Below, piece by piece: positions 10,259-23,091 of a DNA stretch of 64,000 bases. Made by a program: the position numbers and the translations under genes. The notes below the pieces were generated by a model. It was not told where the DNA came from, made no database searches, and saw nothing but the letters and a program-made list of their open reading frames with translations. The stretch's first letter is position 1. Every line of letters begins with the position of its first letter. The stretch lies in assembly GCF_015832195.1 (NCBI RefSeq), contig NC_052046.1:46820473-46884472 (forward strand), given 5' to 3'. This DNA is from Motacilla alba alba. Taxonomy: Eukaryota; Chordata; Aves; Passeriformes; Motacillidae.

Positions 10259-13200
10259 CTTAGGAATAAATCAGCTGGGGTTATTTTTCTAGTATGAATT
10301 CCACACAGTTCTGTGAAATACTACCAGGGCAGTCACCAGCTTTAGTGGATATTTTGTATTTAACATATATAAGATCCCAGGAAAGTAGTGAAGGAAGACA
10401 GTGAAGTCGGTGTACCATATGGTAAGGACACTTAATAAACACAGATCTGATTACAACTGTGATTTTGAATTTAAGGCGGTTTAGCTGTAGCCAATTTATA
10501 AATATGAGGAAGTAGAATACAACTGAAGCAGTATCCTTTAATCATCCCAGGAGAATTTTGGAAAAGTCCATGGAACTCCATGCAGGTATCATATCTGAGC
10601 TACATGTAGTTTTGTTAATGCACATGGTGCATTCCCCTCCTCCCTCTGTGGATATCTTTCTTGAGAGACAAATACAGCTCACTGGCCATTAAGAACAATT
10701 GAGTTTTCCTGCAAGACAAGGGCAATGGTGAAGCTTCAAGTTTGTCAGTTATTTGATGCCAGGGCTTACATAATGCTTATTTTTCAATACATTTCTCAGA
10801 ACTCTTGCTAGCGCTGGATAACATGGGATCAGTAAAAATGATACAGAACCTTCCATGATCAAATGCAGTTAAAATAAAGCCTCAGAATCTTGGTTTTCAT
10901 CAGGCATTACCTATCCACTACTGCATCCACAAATAACTGTGAAGTAATTCCTATAATTTAAGTGTCTGAGTACTTTGCCTGCAGGGACAATCACATACTT
11001 AAATGTCTTGTGCTTGTCAAACTTCTACAATTCCTGATACCCACATTTGCAGCTGAAAAAAGAGACCATTGTTTAAAATCTGCCCCTTAAAGTATATGTC
11101 TTCAATAGAAGAGAACATCTGTTCATTGCATGTGCTACTGTCAGGCAAATGTGGAGGTTACAGACAGATCTGTACCCGTTTCTGCAGATTGAGGCAGAAT
11201 ACGAACCCTTGAAATACTGGCCTGCAATTATGTTTTTTTCTTTCTTTCACTGTTAAAAACAGTTTTAGCTACATACTGTCTACATCTGAAAGGATTTGAC
11301 ACAGTATTTGAAGAGGATCTGAAGGAATCAGATTCATTTTTTTCTGAAGGAAAAGACAGACTTTTGCTGCTCAGCATTTGCTCAGGGCTTGCTGAAGCTG
11401 TGAAACTGTTTGCTGAGCACTCCCTTTCCTCCTTCTAAATAAATATTATTTGTCCAAACAGCTTGCACAGTGTGTTTGACTTGAACAGTAGCTAAGCAAG
11501 AGCATGGGATCCCAACTCAGTGATCCTCTTGGATCCTTTCCAAATCAGGCTATTCATATTTTTGCTCTGAATTTTCTTGACCATCCTCAATCCAGATGCT
11601 TTTCTTCAATTAAACACTATGTAGCTAGAATAGAAATTGGAGTGAAGCAGGAGATGACCAGCAGCATATGCCCAGAAATGGGTAAAGCTAGTGTCCAGAA
11701 AAGCAGCAGCCCCAAGTACTGTCACGAGAAGTACCCCAAGAGATGATAGAACTCTCATAGGGGCCCAAGGATGCAGCTAATGCTGGTGGAAATGCAGCTA
11801 ACACCGGTGGATAAGTGAGCAACAGCTGCAAGAGGAAAGAAAATCACCCAGTTCTGCAAAACACACTGTATGTCAAATGAACAAAAGTGCCCACACTACG
11901 ATGTATTCACGTGGCCACCTGGTTCCCAAGGGCTTGTGTGGAGAAGCCTGCCAGTAGCAGCCCCAGGAGCTCCCACACCACGATGATACTGCATCCATAT
12001 GTTGCTAAGGAGTTATAAGGGATTACACACCCAACGGTGCCTACTACATGGCCTGCACAGCAACTTTTGGTATCAGAAAAGGCAAGGCCATTGGAGATTC
12101 AAGAATTCTTGCAGATGTACTATTTGATGTATCATTTGAAAATTACTCTAATTATAATTAATTACATTAATTAACAGAGTGAAAGAGTAATGAGCCAAGA
12201 GAGATAGAGGTGAGAACACAGCTGCCTGCTGCAGGTTTTATTTATTTTATTTACAGGTTTCTGTGTAGTGAAAAGTAAATAGAGGAGAAAAACAGGGTCA
12301 TTTTTCCCACCTGTGACCTGTGGAGATGTGTTTACGAAATCCTGTGTGATCAGATGAAAATGTTCATTTTATACATGGGACATAGAAATATTTCCAGTTA
12401 ATGTCAGGATGAACACATCTTGGAATTTATACTAAGTTTTCAGAAGACTAGACATACAATATTGGTGCAACAAAACCTAGAATGGAATTTATTTCAAATT
12501 ATTTCAGGGTGGAAGTGTTAATTAATTTTGATTTTGGTGTGAATATCATATGATGAAATAAAAATACAATCTGAAAAATAACTTTTAGGAAAACAATGAG
12601 TAATTAGAAGGAGCTGTGGGAATTTCAGAGCCAGATAGTGAAATGGTTTCCATGTACTTCTGAGAGCTGAAAAAGGAGATGAAACAAGAAATCTGTCAGC
12701 TCTAAACATGTCAGATATGTAACAGAAGCAGAAACAGTCAGTTTATCAACATATCACAAACAGATGGGATTGCAGAGAATACCATCAAATGAGGTTTCCC
12801 AATCCAGTTCTGTGTTGTTTTGGGCGACCCAGGCATCACCTGCAAACTACAGTGGGATCCCATTGGGTGGTACAATCCCTGGCAAGCAAAGCCAGCACAC
12901 CAGGACAGAAAAAAGTCCTACATGCCAACCTAAGCAGTGAAATTAACACCATGCAATGGAGATTTGCTAGCTGGCAGGTGACATACAGAGCCAAAGAGCA
13001 CAAACCTTTTTGCTATCTTCAGACAAATCTGATATTTGGCTTCCCATTATAGTCCTTGCCTACCCCAGATTGCACAGGGACATGCTCTTGGGCCTCCCAG
13101 CTCACCTCTACAGGTCCTACTGAGAGACTTGCTTTGCATGAAGCTGTGGCAATGCTCAAAGAGTTCAGAGATGGTAGGAACAGAGGTTAAATGCGACTGA

Positions 13201-14075
13201 GTACCTGTAGCACACTAAACCTGTCTCACCCAGCCGCCCAGGGACAGAGAGCTATAGCTCCATCTCCCTGTCCCTGAGCAAAGCTGACTTGTTCAGGCTC
13301 TGAACAGAAAGCTGAACTGGCCTGGTGGGTTTTCAGGCTGTGGGGGACTACCGGAGAACAATCAAGCTGAAGTGGAAAGATTGAAGAGAATGGGAGACTA
13401 AAACTTTATTTTTATTGCTAATATATGCACCTTCAGTCCTCAAAGACACCAATTGCACCTTTTTTCTGAATTAAGAGAGGCAGGTGAAAGCATTCAGACC
13501 TGCTAATGGAACACTGAATGTAGGTAACTCTATGCAGTTGAACTGTATGAACTGATGCTGTATGAGCACTGAATGCAGCACCCAGTAACATCAGTAGGAG
13601 GGAGATGTGATTTCCTCTTTCAGGACATGACTGTTGGGGTTTAGCAAGATACAGCCTCAAACAAAACTGTGCACAAGATTTAGAGGCAGTGAGAGAGAGG
13701 GGTGAAAAAGGCTGTGGGCAAAGACTCTGAAAGTGCTTGAGAGGATGACAAACAGAAATTCTATTTTCAAGAGAAAATGCCGTTTTGAGAAAATCAAAAA
13801 CATTCATAAACATCAACCACAGTGGGAGAGAAAGCCTTTTGGAACCTGGGGAAATGCAGCTTTACAGACAATCTGGCTCATGGGACAAATTAAGACACAA
13901 GACACACAAACAGCAACTGCTGAGAGAAGAGAAATCTCTTAGGAAGTGTAGTTTAATTTTTGAAATTACTCAAAATGTGCTGTTACACTTTCAACAGATG
14001 TAAGGGAAGCATTTTAATTATGAATCACTCATTCAGAACTTCTTCCTCCACAGCAACATTTTTTTTCCACTTTTT
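10259..14075. other. Single-copy non-coding DNA
   Basis: No gene is recognised. An AT-rich patch lies near 12130-12175. Open frames at 13433-13816 (minus, 127 codons) and 11504-11746 (plus, 80 codons) show no known domain. A 21-bp duplication at 11771-11811 is listed separately. Confidence 0.5.
11771..11811 (+). repeat. Imperfect 21-bp tandem duplication
   Basis: ATGCAGCTAATGCTGGTGGA at 11771-11790 is followed one base later by ATGCAGCTAACACCGGTGGA at 11792-11811. The period is a multiple of three, and one plus-strand frame reads DAANAGGNAANTGG followed by a stop. A second stop lies only a few codons upstream of that frame, so a coding role is not shown. Confidence 0.7.
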
Positions 14076-14997
14076 CATAGAATCATGGAACCGTCTAGGT
14101 TGAAACAGATCTTAAAAGTCATGTAGTTCCAATTCCCCTGCTGAGGTTTGGGACACGTTTCACTGGACCAAGTGAAAGGCGACCTGTCCCTCAAGACACC
14201 AGCCAATCTCACTTTGAACGCCTACAGGGATGGGCCATCTGCAGCTTCTCTAGGCAAACTAGGTTCCAGCACCTCACCGCCCTCACAATAAAGAACTTTT
14301 TTGTAATACCTGATGGAAAACTTTCCTCCTTCAACTTAAGGCACTCCCCTTATCTTGTCACTATATCCTCTTGTAAAAAGTCCCTCTCTATGTTCCTTTT
14401 AGGCTCCCATCAGAAATTGGAAGGCCACAATTACATCACCCCAAAGACTTTCTTCCCAGCTGAACAATGCCAACTCTCTCAGCCTTTCCTCACAGGAGAG
14501 ATGTTTCAGCTCTCTAATCAACCTGATGGCCTCCTCTGGACTTTCTCCAACAGTTCCATGTCCTTCCCATGCAGGGACCCCAGAGCTGGATGCAGGGTTC
14601 TAGGTGGGCTCTCACCAGAGCAGAGCAGAGTAGAGGGGCAGAATCCTCTCCCTCCCCTGCTGCCCACGCTGCTTTGGATGCAGCCCAGGACATGTTTGGC
14701 TCTCTTGACTGGGAGTGCCCAAGGCTGGGTCATGTCCAGCCTCTCACCCACCAACACCCCCCAAATCTTTCTTGCAGGGCTGCTTTCCATCTGTTCATCC
14801 CCCAGCCTGTGCTGATACCAGGGTATGCCTCATATCAGGTGCAGCATCTTGCACTTGGTCTTCTTAAACTTCATGAGATTCCCAGGGGCTCACTTCTCAA
14901 GCCTTTCCAGGTCCCTCTGGATGGCATCCGATCCTTCAGGCATGACTGCACCACTCATGTGCAGCTGCAGATTTGCTGAAGGTACACTTGATCACCT
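14076..14997 (-). mobile_element. CR1 LINE, 5'-truncated, same subfamily as the copy at 685
   Basis: The plus strand opens with CATAGAATCATGG, a worn complement of the CR1 tail, then follows the same course as the 685-1930 copy. A 45-bp stretch at 14660-14704 matches 1221-1265 with a single difference, and both copies encode AKHVLGCIQSSVGSR. The element stops soon after the place where the catalytic box should be. There the minus-strand codons read Lys-Ser-Ala-Ala-Ala-His, so the Phe-Ala-Asp-Asp box is lost. The copy is dead and shorter than its sister. The plus-strand frames of 136-141 codons across it are antisense shadows. Confidence 0.92.
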
Positions 14998-17900
14998 TTG
15001 TTTTGCATAGAAATTCAATCCTGCTTCATACAAGACTAAAATTTTGATTTTGACAATGCTTTATGCCAGCTTTATGTCCCAATTTGTTAACAGTGCCCTC
15101 AGAGAGGAGTCTAGCAGTATGACTCATATGAGTATTCCAGAAGAAAGGAAAGAGTAGCACTGAGAGAGGACTAAGGAGTTAGCAGTTGGAATGCAGGGGT
15201 ATAGCAGGGCTCCCTTATCCAGAAAGAGCCCCCTCTTAAAGAAATATTTAGATTTTGTCATTATTTTTGGGCATTTTTCAATGAGATTTGAGCTACTAAA
15301 CATTTATGTTTGGTTAAGTGGGAGAGGAATGCTGGCAGCTGCATGCCAGGCAGCACAGTGGGAGAGAGGGCCACAGTCCTCCCACACCCTGGGATACTCC
15401 CTGTCTAGAGGCTGCTGTCATAAGAAATACTGTGGAGTTAAATGCTTTGCAAGATGAGCAGCTGGAGGAGTAGAAAGAGTAATTGGGATAGATAGGTATC
15501 AACGCATCATTTAGGGCTGTAGATACAGCAGGGAAGATTTTATGAGAGCAAGCAGGCATTGTTATGGTGAAAAGGGAAAGTAACATACCGTATTCCTAAT
15601 ACATCTTTTTACACCTGTTTGAAGCAATCTCACAAACAATGGTAATTCTCACATTATTCTATCAAAGGCTAGCCTAAATACAGGCTGCCTGAACTTTGCA
15701 TGGCATGGAAGTCCTATGACTCCCTGCCTGAGCTGAATCCCAGCAGCCATATGTAGCAGTCTGACCCTGAAATATCTGGCCCTGAAAGGGATCTTTGTGA
15801 GACGCTTGTGTATTATATACCACCAGCTCTTGAGATTTAGTTAGGTAACTTGCTGTTTCCTTGCATGTGGCATGTTTGAGAGCCCCACAAACCCAAGTGA
15901 CTAAAAATGTCAGGCTATAATGTACCCTTTCAAAGAAAGGTATGCAACCCTGCCACTCCTGAGGCTACACATCACAAACCACACACCACAACACTAATTT
16001 AGCCTTTATATTATAATTTAGTTTCATATGTCCTTCCCCAAAGGGAATCCCAAAACAGAATTTTCTAGAAAGAGCACCGGAATTAACTTTCATCACTACT
16101 TTTATGAAGTACCTGGGTCATTGCAAACTGTGAAAAACAACACCTCACATGATGTGTGACTGAATCTCTTCTCCAATAATCATTCAGGTTAATCTCTTAA
16201 TTGATGTCCTGAATTTCACTTAGCCTCTTGAATGAGCAAGTCACATAGTACTTTTTGTACTCTTTTGTACTGGAAGAGCATCCATATCTGAGAGTGATAA
16301 GGAGGAGGGTAGATATGAAGGGGAAAACATTACAGAACAGTTGGTTGCTGCTTCAAGAAAGTTGATTGTCTTCTAACTTCAGCCTTTTTCTTTTTTTTTT
16401 TCAGTGCAAGAGAGAACAAAGGCAGAAGCACCCATTTTCAGGAATTCCAGAGAGAGCCAGTAAGTAATCAGGAATGAAAGACAGTAAGGGAACAGACAGT
16501 GGCAGAAAACATATTGAGTAGTACAGAAATACTTAGACACATGCAGAGAGTCTTCTTCCACAGAAATATAACTAATCTGGTAATCAACTGATCTTTTATA
16601 ATGCATGGTCTTAAAATAGGGCCCTGGGTCAAACACAAGCACTGAGATCCTGCCTAGCAAGTAGGTAGGAATTTTTTCCCCTTTTGAGAGACTTGGAAAG
16701 ACAGCAGTAGTCTCAGTGGTACTGATCTCTCAACACTACTGGGTAAAGCATTCCCTTGCTTCAGTCTGGCCATGAATGCATAATTGCCCAGTCAGCCCAA
16801 TGTCATCACTTCCCACATCTTACAGCTTTGTCATCACAAAGTCTAGATCTTTGTTCTCTGCTAACCAACACAACTGCAGGAAAAAAGGAAGATTATTTCT
16901 ACTACAATATTTAGAAACACGTGTTTCCTCTTGTTTAACTTTCAGCATATGCCAGCATAATTACATAAGGCTGCATCAGCTGTGTAATGTGACATGAAGT
17001 TGCATAAGACAGAGTGCCTCATGCAATGTGCTGCATCATCCAGGAAATATGAAGAACTTTAGTGAGGAAAACAAGTAATTCTCAAGCAGAACATTTAATC
17101 CAACACAGCCTATGCATAATTTTCAATAATACTGTCATTCCCTCTTCACGCAGTTCATTCCAGCAAAATAATAACTACAATAACTAGTAGCTTTTTCCCC
17201 AGGAATGATCTGGACTTCAGTCTGTTGTTCACACTGAGTAATTCTCCTGATTCACAGGGCAAAACTCCCAAATCTAGTGGATCTCAGCAGTATAATAGTA
17301 ACATGTGTTATTTGTTATGCCACATACATACCTGTCCCAAATGCTCTTCTGTTTTTATGTCCAGAGCCATATATAGCAATGTTATGGATGAATGGGCCAC
17401 TCAGCTTCTGTTGAATTCTGGGACTTTGTGCCCTTCCTCGTATTTAATGCAGGGACAGGACTTTATTTTATATTGCAATACTGCAAAAGTTTTTAATTCC
17501 ATGCTATGCATTTTGCTAGAACTCAACAAATTACATTTCCCAAACCTACAGAAAAAGGGTGCAGTTACATTTTGGCATGAGAAGTTGTTTGTCAGACCCA
17601 TTACTTTTTTCTTCCTTTCAAACTAGATACCCAAAACAAACTCCAGAGCCAAAATAATACTGACCATCTTTTACATTTTTCACTTATTTTCCTTCTCTAA
17701 AATCTAACAAGTTCCAGCAATGAATGTTTAACATTTCATCATATTTTCTATTCAAGAGCAGCAGAGAATTTTCTGTTCTTTTTCACGTAGCAAAGACCAT
17801 AGCTGGCACACCCAGTCCTGATTTTTTTTTTCCAAGGAGAATATAATTCTTCTCCTTGCCAAGTGGGAATATTTTCTTTTGCACTATGCCAGAAATGGAT

Positions 17901-19474
17901 AGAAAATTTCTTCCATATGAAAATGTCTTTCTCCTCTCACTTCCATTTCTCAAGTGGAGCAGGCACATAATTTCAAATCTTCTCATTAAGAAGCACTCTC
18001 CCTACAAAGCATGCAATTGTTTGGAAACCATTTTACAAGCTGAAAATTTCATAGTGTGCTACCCTTGTAGTTTGCTTCACCAGTGTGTTGGCTTTTTTTT
18101 CCTACTTAAAAAGCAAATTCTTTCAGTCTACAAAGTTGTTTTATTTAGTGTCTGCACATTGCTTGACACTGAAGAGTTCAGGTTGCAGAAATCTGTATGG
18201 CACAGGCATACGGATGGGCAGGTCCAATAGTGGCTGGTCCTCCATCTTGTCATATCAGCTTTCATTAACAGCTTGTGTGATGCAGTCCTACTCAGTGTTG
18301 TCACAGTTTCCAAAAAAAATGAGCACAGGAGGAATGTAAGCTATCTCAAAGACAGGACCAGAGCTCAAAATGATCCAAAGAAGCAGGTGAGGTCATTCAA
18401 AATCAATGTGACAAAACTCAGCAAAGAGAACTGCAAGGGCCTGCAGTTAAAGAAATGAAATGCACAAGCTTGAAACACATAATAAATGGTTGGTCATCAG
18501 TGTAATGATAAAGAATCTGGAGTTATGGAGGTTTTAAATTAAACATGTGATATTTTTTAAATACTACATTTCATATTTTTCTACTACAAGTAGCCATCTC
18601 TACACATGTCTTAGAATCATGTAACTATTGTATATCATCTGGTATGGTCGTCCACTGTGACAACTACCAGCAGAAAAATAGGCTTAAATTAGAGCATGGG
18701 AGAGTAGAAAAAGGGTATTTAAATATGGTAATGAAGCACAATGACAAAGATTGCTAGAGTGAATGGTTTTCTTTGAAAAAGTTAATTATCTGTCGGGTTA
18801 CACATCAACTTGCATGATCCCTGGAGGGTTTTTTTCTCGTCTTGCACTTTTATGTTTCAGATTTGAGTCCTCCAGCTTGGGAAATTTATTTCGGTGTGAG
18901 CTGCCCTTGGGCATGTCTTGGCAAAACCAGTGGTTCACAAGTGAGCCTAAGAGACTGTGGTGCAGAACCCTGTGGCTTCTGTCTTTATTTAGCATGCATG
19001 GGAACTTCATTCTCCCCTATTTGGAAACTGAAGTCTCTCCAGCTATTACAGTGTTATCCTCTACTTCCTGCATATTCATGGGACCTGGTCTAAGAAGGAA
19101 GGAGAGCATTAATAAAAATAGAAGCGATCAGTTAGGAAATCAAGACTTAAAAGTAACTGAACAAGATCCTGCAGTATCAGCTGTTATAGCAGCTCTCAGT
19201 GGCTTCACTAGCCCAAAGCATGACCTTGGTTCATGCTCCTGCCTGGCAACACTGTTCACGAAATGCAAGGGGCTTCACCCATTCCTCTGAGCCATTCATT
19301 CCTGAACAATTACCATGTTGTAGGAACAATACAGGAGCAGCTAGCAAGGAATAGCTGGCACACTGTGCACTCACACCTTTATTTACTTTGCAGTGGCACA
19401 GTTGCTCCCACCTCTAATCTCATGGTGTATATATATTTTAAAAAAGGACAAAGAAAGATCAAATGCTCTTGAAA
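14998..19474. other. Single-copy non-coding DNA
   Basis: No gene is recognised. It contains the window's longest open frame outside repeats (18763-19290, plus, 175 codons), which shows no domain I know. A T-rich tract at 16390-16400 is followed by CAG, as in a splice acceptor, but no exon-like open stretch with a donor follows. A small inverted repeat lies at 17833-17858. Confidence 0.5.
17833..17858. repeat. Perfect 9-bp inverted repeat
   Basis: CAAGGAGAA at 17833-17841 and TTCTCCTTG at 17850-17858 can pair around an 8-base loop. Nothing around it suggests an RNA gene, and a stem this short can arise by chance. Confidence 0.6.
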
Positions 19475-19650
19475 TGCACTTGCCCAGAGAACATGTTGAT
19501 GTCCCATCCCTGGCAGTGTTAAAGGCCAGGTTGGATGGAGCTCTGAGCAACCTGGTCTAGTCAACATGTCCCTGTCCGTGGCAGGCAGTTGGAATGAGAC
19601 AATATTTAAGGTCCCTTCCAACACAACCCTTTCTGTGATTCTGTGATGTG
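19475..19650 (+). mobile_element. CR1 LINE, 3'-end fragment
   Basis: About 175 bp of CR1 3' end on the plus strand: TTGCCCAGAGAA, GATGTCCCATCCCTGGCAGT, AAGGCCAGGTTGGATGGAGC, CAACCTGGTCTAG, AAGGTCCCTTCCAACAC, ending in TTCTGTGATTCTGTGA. The terminal repeat is intact, and the copy looks less worn than the one at 30538. Confidence 0.92.
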
Positions 19651-21543
19651 ATAGAAGAACAAGTTATTGAGTGATATTAATTAATCTTATATGTGGAGTT
19701 GTTAATGGAATTTTTTCCTTTCAATGTGCTGAACTGAGAGTTCTGACACAAAAGTTCCTAGGTGTAAATAAATACCCCGAAATCCAGTATTTCATTGCTA
19801 AGGTTTATCTCCTAATAAGCAAAGGAACTATTGTTTTCAAATATATTTGAAAATTTAAAAATCAGTAAAAATAAAATCCTCTGACAGACCAAGGAATCAC
19901 AGTTCTGACGCAGAATTTAAAATATTGATTTTTATTTCTAGATCTTTTCCTCATCACATGAACAGCATTTTCATGAATGAAACATGAATGAGCATTTCAA
20001 TTTTTTGAAAAAAAATTTTGAAACAATTCGACTGTGTCAAATTCTTTCCTTTTTGCCCTACCTTACACGCACAATTTGTTTTCCTTCCTCTCTGGAAACC
20101 TAGCATTTCTTGGAGCAGAATATTTTTTTCCAAAAGGAAGTGTTATAGCCTAGTTGTGGTGCAAATCCACTTGGTTCATTCCAAGGCATATAACGCTGCA
20201 TCCCTGTCCTCACCAGTATGTTGCATACTGGTTCTGCTTTCAGAGAAGGTTTGTAGGAGTGTGGCCTGGATACTGGAAGTCCCCAGGCTCTTCCCACGGG
20301 CACTCTGAGCCATCAGAGCACTTAGAGGCAGGACAGTCTCTTCCCACTGCCCACCACTCACCATGGAATGCACACTCTCTCTGCCTTGAGGACGCTCCTT
20401 GGTTACAGCACCAGCTGCAATGCTTCACAGAGGCATGAGGGATGGCATATTCCGGAAGCATTCATGCCACCAGGAATAAAACATGAATCTAACTCACAGA
20501 CATGACTTATCTCTGAAAGCTGTGAACCACTTGACCAATCTCACTTTGGACAGACTCTTTTCATTATTTGGGGCTCAAATAAAGAGTCATAAAATTTTTT
20601 GCCAATGACAGACTTCTATCTGTTTCAGAAATTATCAGATAAACCTCAATATATATATGTAATAGTAATAAGACAGCAGACACTGAAGCTCCTCCCTCCT
20701 CTGAGCAGCACAATATAGTTACACAGCACAGCAGCATACCACAGGGACACAGCACTGAGCTTACTCATTTGAATCTCAGCATCCCACAGAAGAAGGGAAG
20801 GAAAAATGAAAGGGGAAATTAATTCCAGCAAGTAAAAGCTACACAAGATAGTTCATAACTTTTAGAAAGGTCCTGGCTATTACGTTATTCCACACTGGTA
20901 TGGCAGTGGACTTTTCCTGAGATTATCTTTTCTTCAGACTCTTCTGAAAAGGTATCACTGTTTATGATGGCTGGGATGAAGAAACTAAAAGTAGATAGTT
21001 GGGCATATTTGGCATGATGGACCAGGCACAAATCTAAGGGTGTGAACACATTCATAGTATTCAGGGAGATGTAGGATAACACAGACAACAAATAATTTGG
21101 GTCAGAAAATATTCACTGCAAAAAAAAATGAACACAAACACTCAATGTTTCCCATTTCTTCTGTGAATTGAAGGTCTTTTTGCTTTCTATTCCCTGTAAC
21201 ATCCATTTCCTAGGAAATATGGCTCTTTAGGACTCTCAGGGATCTTAAAGACCCCAAGGCAGCATTCTGGACTTCAAAGGCCAAAATGAAGGATTAATAT
21301 GCAGGCACAACCTATATTCTGATTTCACCCCTCTGTTACTCATCCCATGTCTGTTTTAAGAATAATGTACTCTATATCACTTTCCAGATCAAAAACCAGT
21401 TGTTTTAAAAGAGAACCAGAGTCTCTTTTGTGAGCACTATCACAAAAGACATAACACTTTAATTTTGATGGAAATCAAAATGTTTAGCATGAGCCTTTTT
21501 CAAGAATCTGCTCTCCTGAGACTGCCAAGAAGAGATGAAAAGC

Positions 21544-21560
21544 AAAAAAAAAAAAAAAAA
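21544..21560 (+). repeat. Poly(A) run, 17 A
   Basis: An uninterrupted A-run. No AATAAA lies just upstream, so there is no support for a retrocopy end. Confidence 0.85.
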
Positions 21561-23068
21561 TTAACAAATTTCTGAACCCTAAATATACTTGTTTACTCCA
21601 GTCACTTGCAGCCAGCAATATATCTGGTAATGCAGCAAACCCCAAATTTTCCTGATACCAAGAAATCCCAGATACAAACCCTGGCTGTGCCACAGACAGG
21701 CAATGCAATCCTGGGTGTCTTTCTGGGCCCTCTCAGCCTCATTTTCCTTGTCTGTGAAATAAAAGCAGTGATCACAGTTTTGTAATGTGAGTAGGATTAC
21801 ATAAGATGTTGCTCATGTAAGACTGAAAATTCCTTAATACAATTATTAATTCATATTTCTTTAATCTTGTTCACTTTTGGAAGGTTTACCTAGACCTACT
21901 GCAATACAGCAGACAGCCAGGAGGATTCAGGGAGAAAGAGAGCTAGTAAGCAAGCATGTTTGAATATGGACAGAATGTGTGTAGACAAGAGAAAAAAAGA
22001 ATTTGGGTGTGTAAGAAGGACAACTTCCAGGACAGGTTAACAGAACAACATGTATAGATAATACTATTCAATTTTCAAGCAAAAATGTAAATCATTAACA
22101 GAAATAGAGAAAGTGGATTTTTTGCCTCAGAGTTCCAAGCCATTTTGAAATTAATACTTCTGCCAGATTTACAGTCCTTACCTTCAAAACAGGTATTTGT
22201 TTTCAGTAGCTCTAAGAAGAGGTTTCTAGGTAAAAATGGCATAAATATGTATGGAGCGTAAAATTAGGGAATTGAGTTTAGCTTTTCTGAATATTAATGC
22301 AGCCTAGGAGCTGAAAGTACAGCATGATGTAGCAACAGTCTTGTATGATGTTGCTGACCAGTCATCTCTTGAATTTCCAAGAAGAGAGTAATGTTTTCAG
22401 GAAACTGCAATTAATCAGAGGGAGAAGAAAAGGAGCCTAAAAGAGCAATCTAATTGAGAACCAGAGCTCTCTGTTATCCATTAATCATTACAGGAAGTTC
22501 TGATTCACCTCTTAGCTTCTTAATGTGACCTGACTACTTGAAAATATGAACCTATGTTGTGCTCAGTTGAGACCTCTTCTAAAAACCTGGTGGAAAATGC
22601 ATTATATTTTAACACTGACAAATGATTTCTGATGAAGGATAAAGCAGTTGCTTTCCCTCTAATTTTCTAGTGATGGATCACTTGTAGATAATGCATAACC
22701 ACCAACTTTTTACACCAGGTTAATTTTTGAGGAAAGATGAATTCACAGGTGTTCTATGTTTGCAAAACAAATACAAAAAGAAAAAGGAAAATGAGTTTAT
22801 TAAAAAGTTACTAACATTTTATAACACATAAGTCCTTCACCCCTTCTACCATAGGTATAAGCCATCACTAGGGCAAGATGGAAAAACATAAAGTTAATCT
22901 GCAACTGATAAAGAGATTAAAGGAAAGAACCCTTTACCTTCCAATGCTGCATGCAGCACTGCCTCTGCTTTTAAAATACTCTGTAAAATTCTCTACCTTG
23001 CAGCAAAGGAGAATAAGTTAACTGATTCTTATCCACTGTTACCACAATCTGGTCTGCTATTTTTTGCC

Positions 23069-23091
23069 TTTTTTTTTTTTTTTTTTTTTTT
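23069..23091 (+). repeat. Poly(T) run, 23 T
   Basis: An uninterrupted T-run preceded by TATTTTTTGCC. On the minus strand it is an A-run, but no poly(A) signal lies at the expected distance. Confidence 0.85.

Noticed and set aside
13433..13816. Minus-strand open frame of 127 codons
   Set aside because: No recognisable motif. A frame of this size is expected occasionally in 64 kb.
14390..14979. Plus-strand open frames of 136-141 codons
   Set aside because: Antisense shadows of the CR1 at 14076-14997.
17225..17626. Plus-strand open frame of 133 codons
   Set aside because: No domain, no exon borders and irregular composition. Treated as chance.
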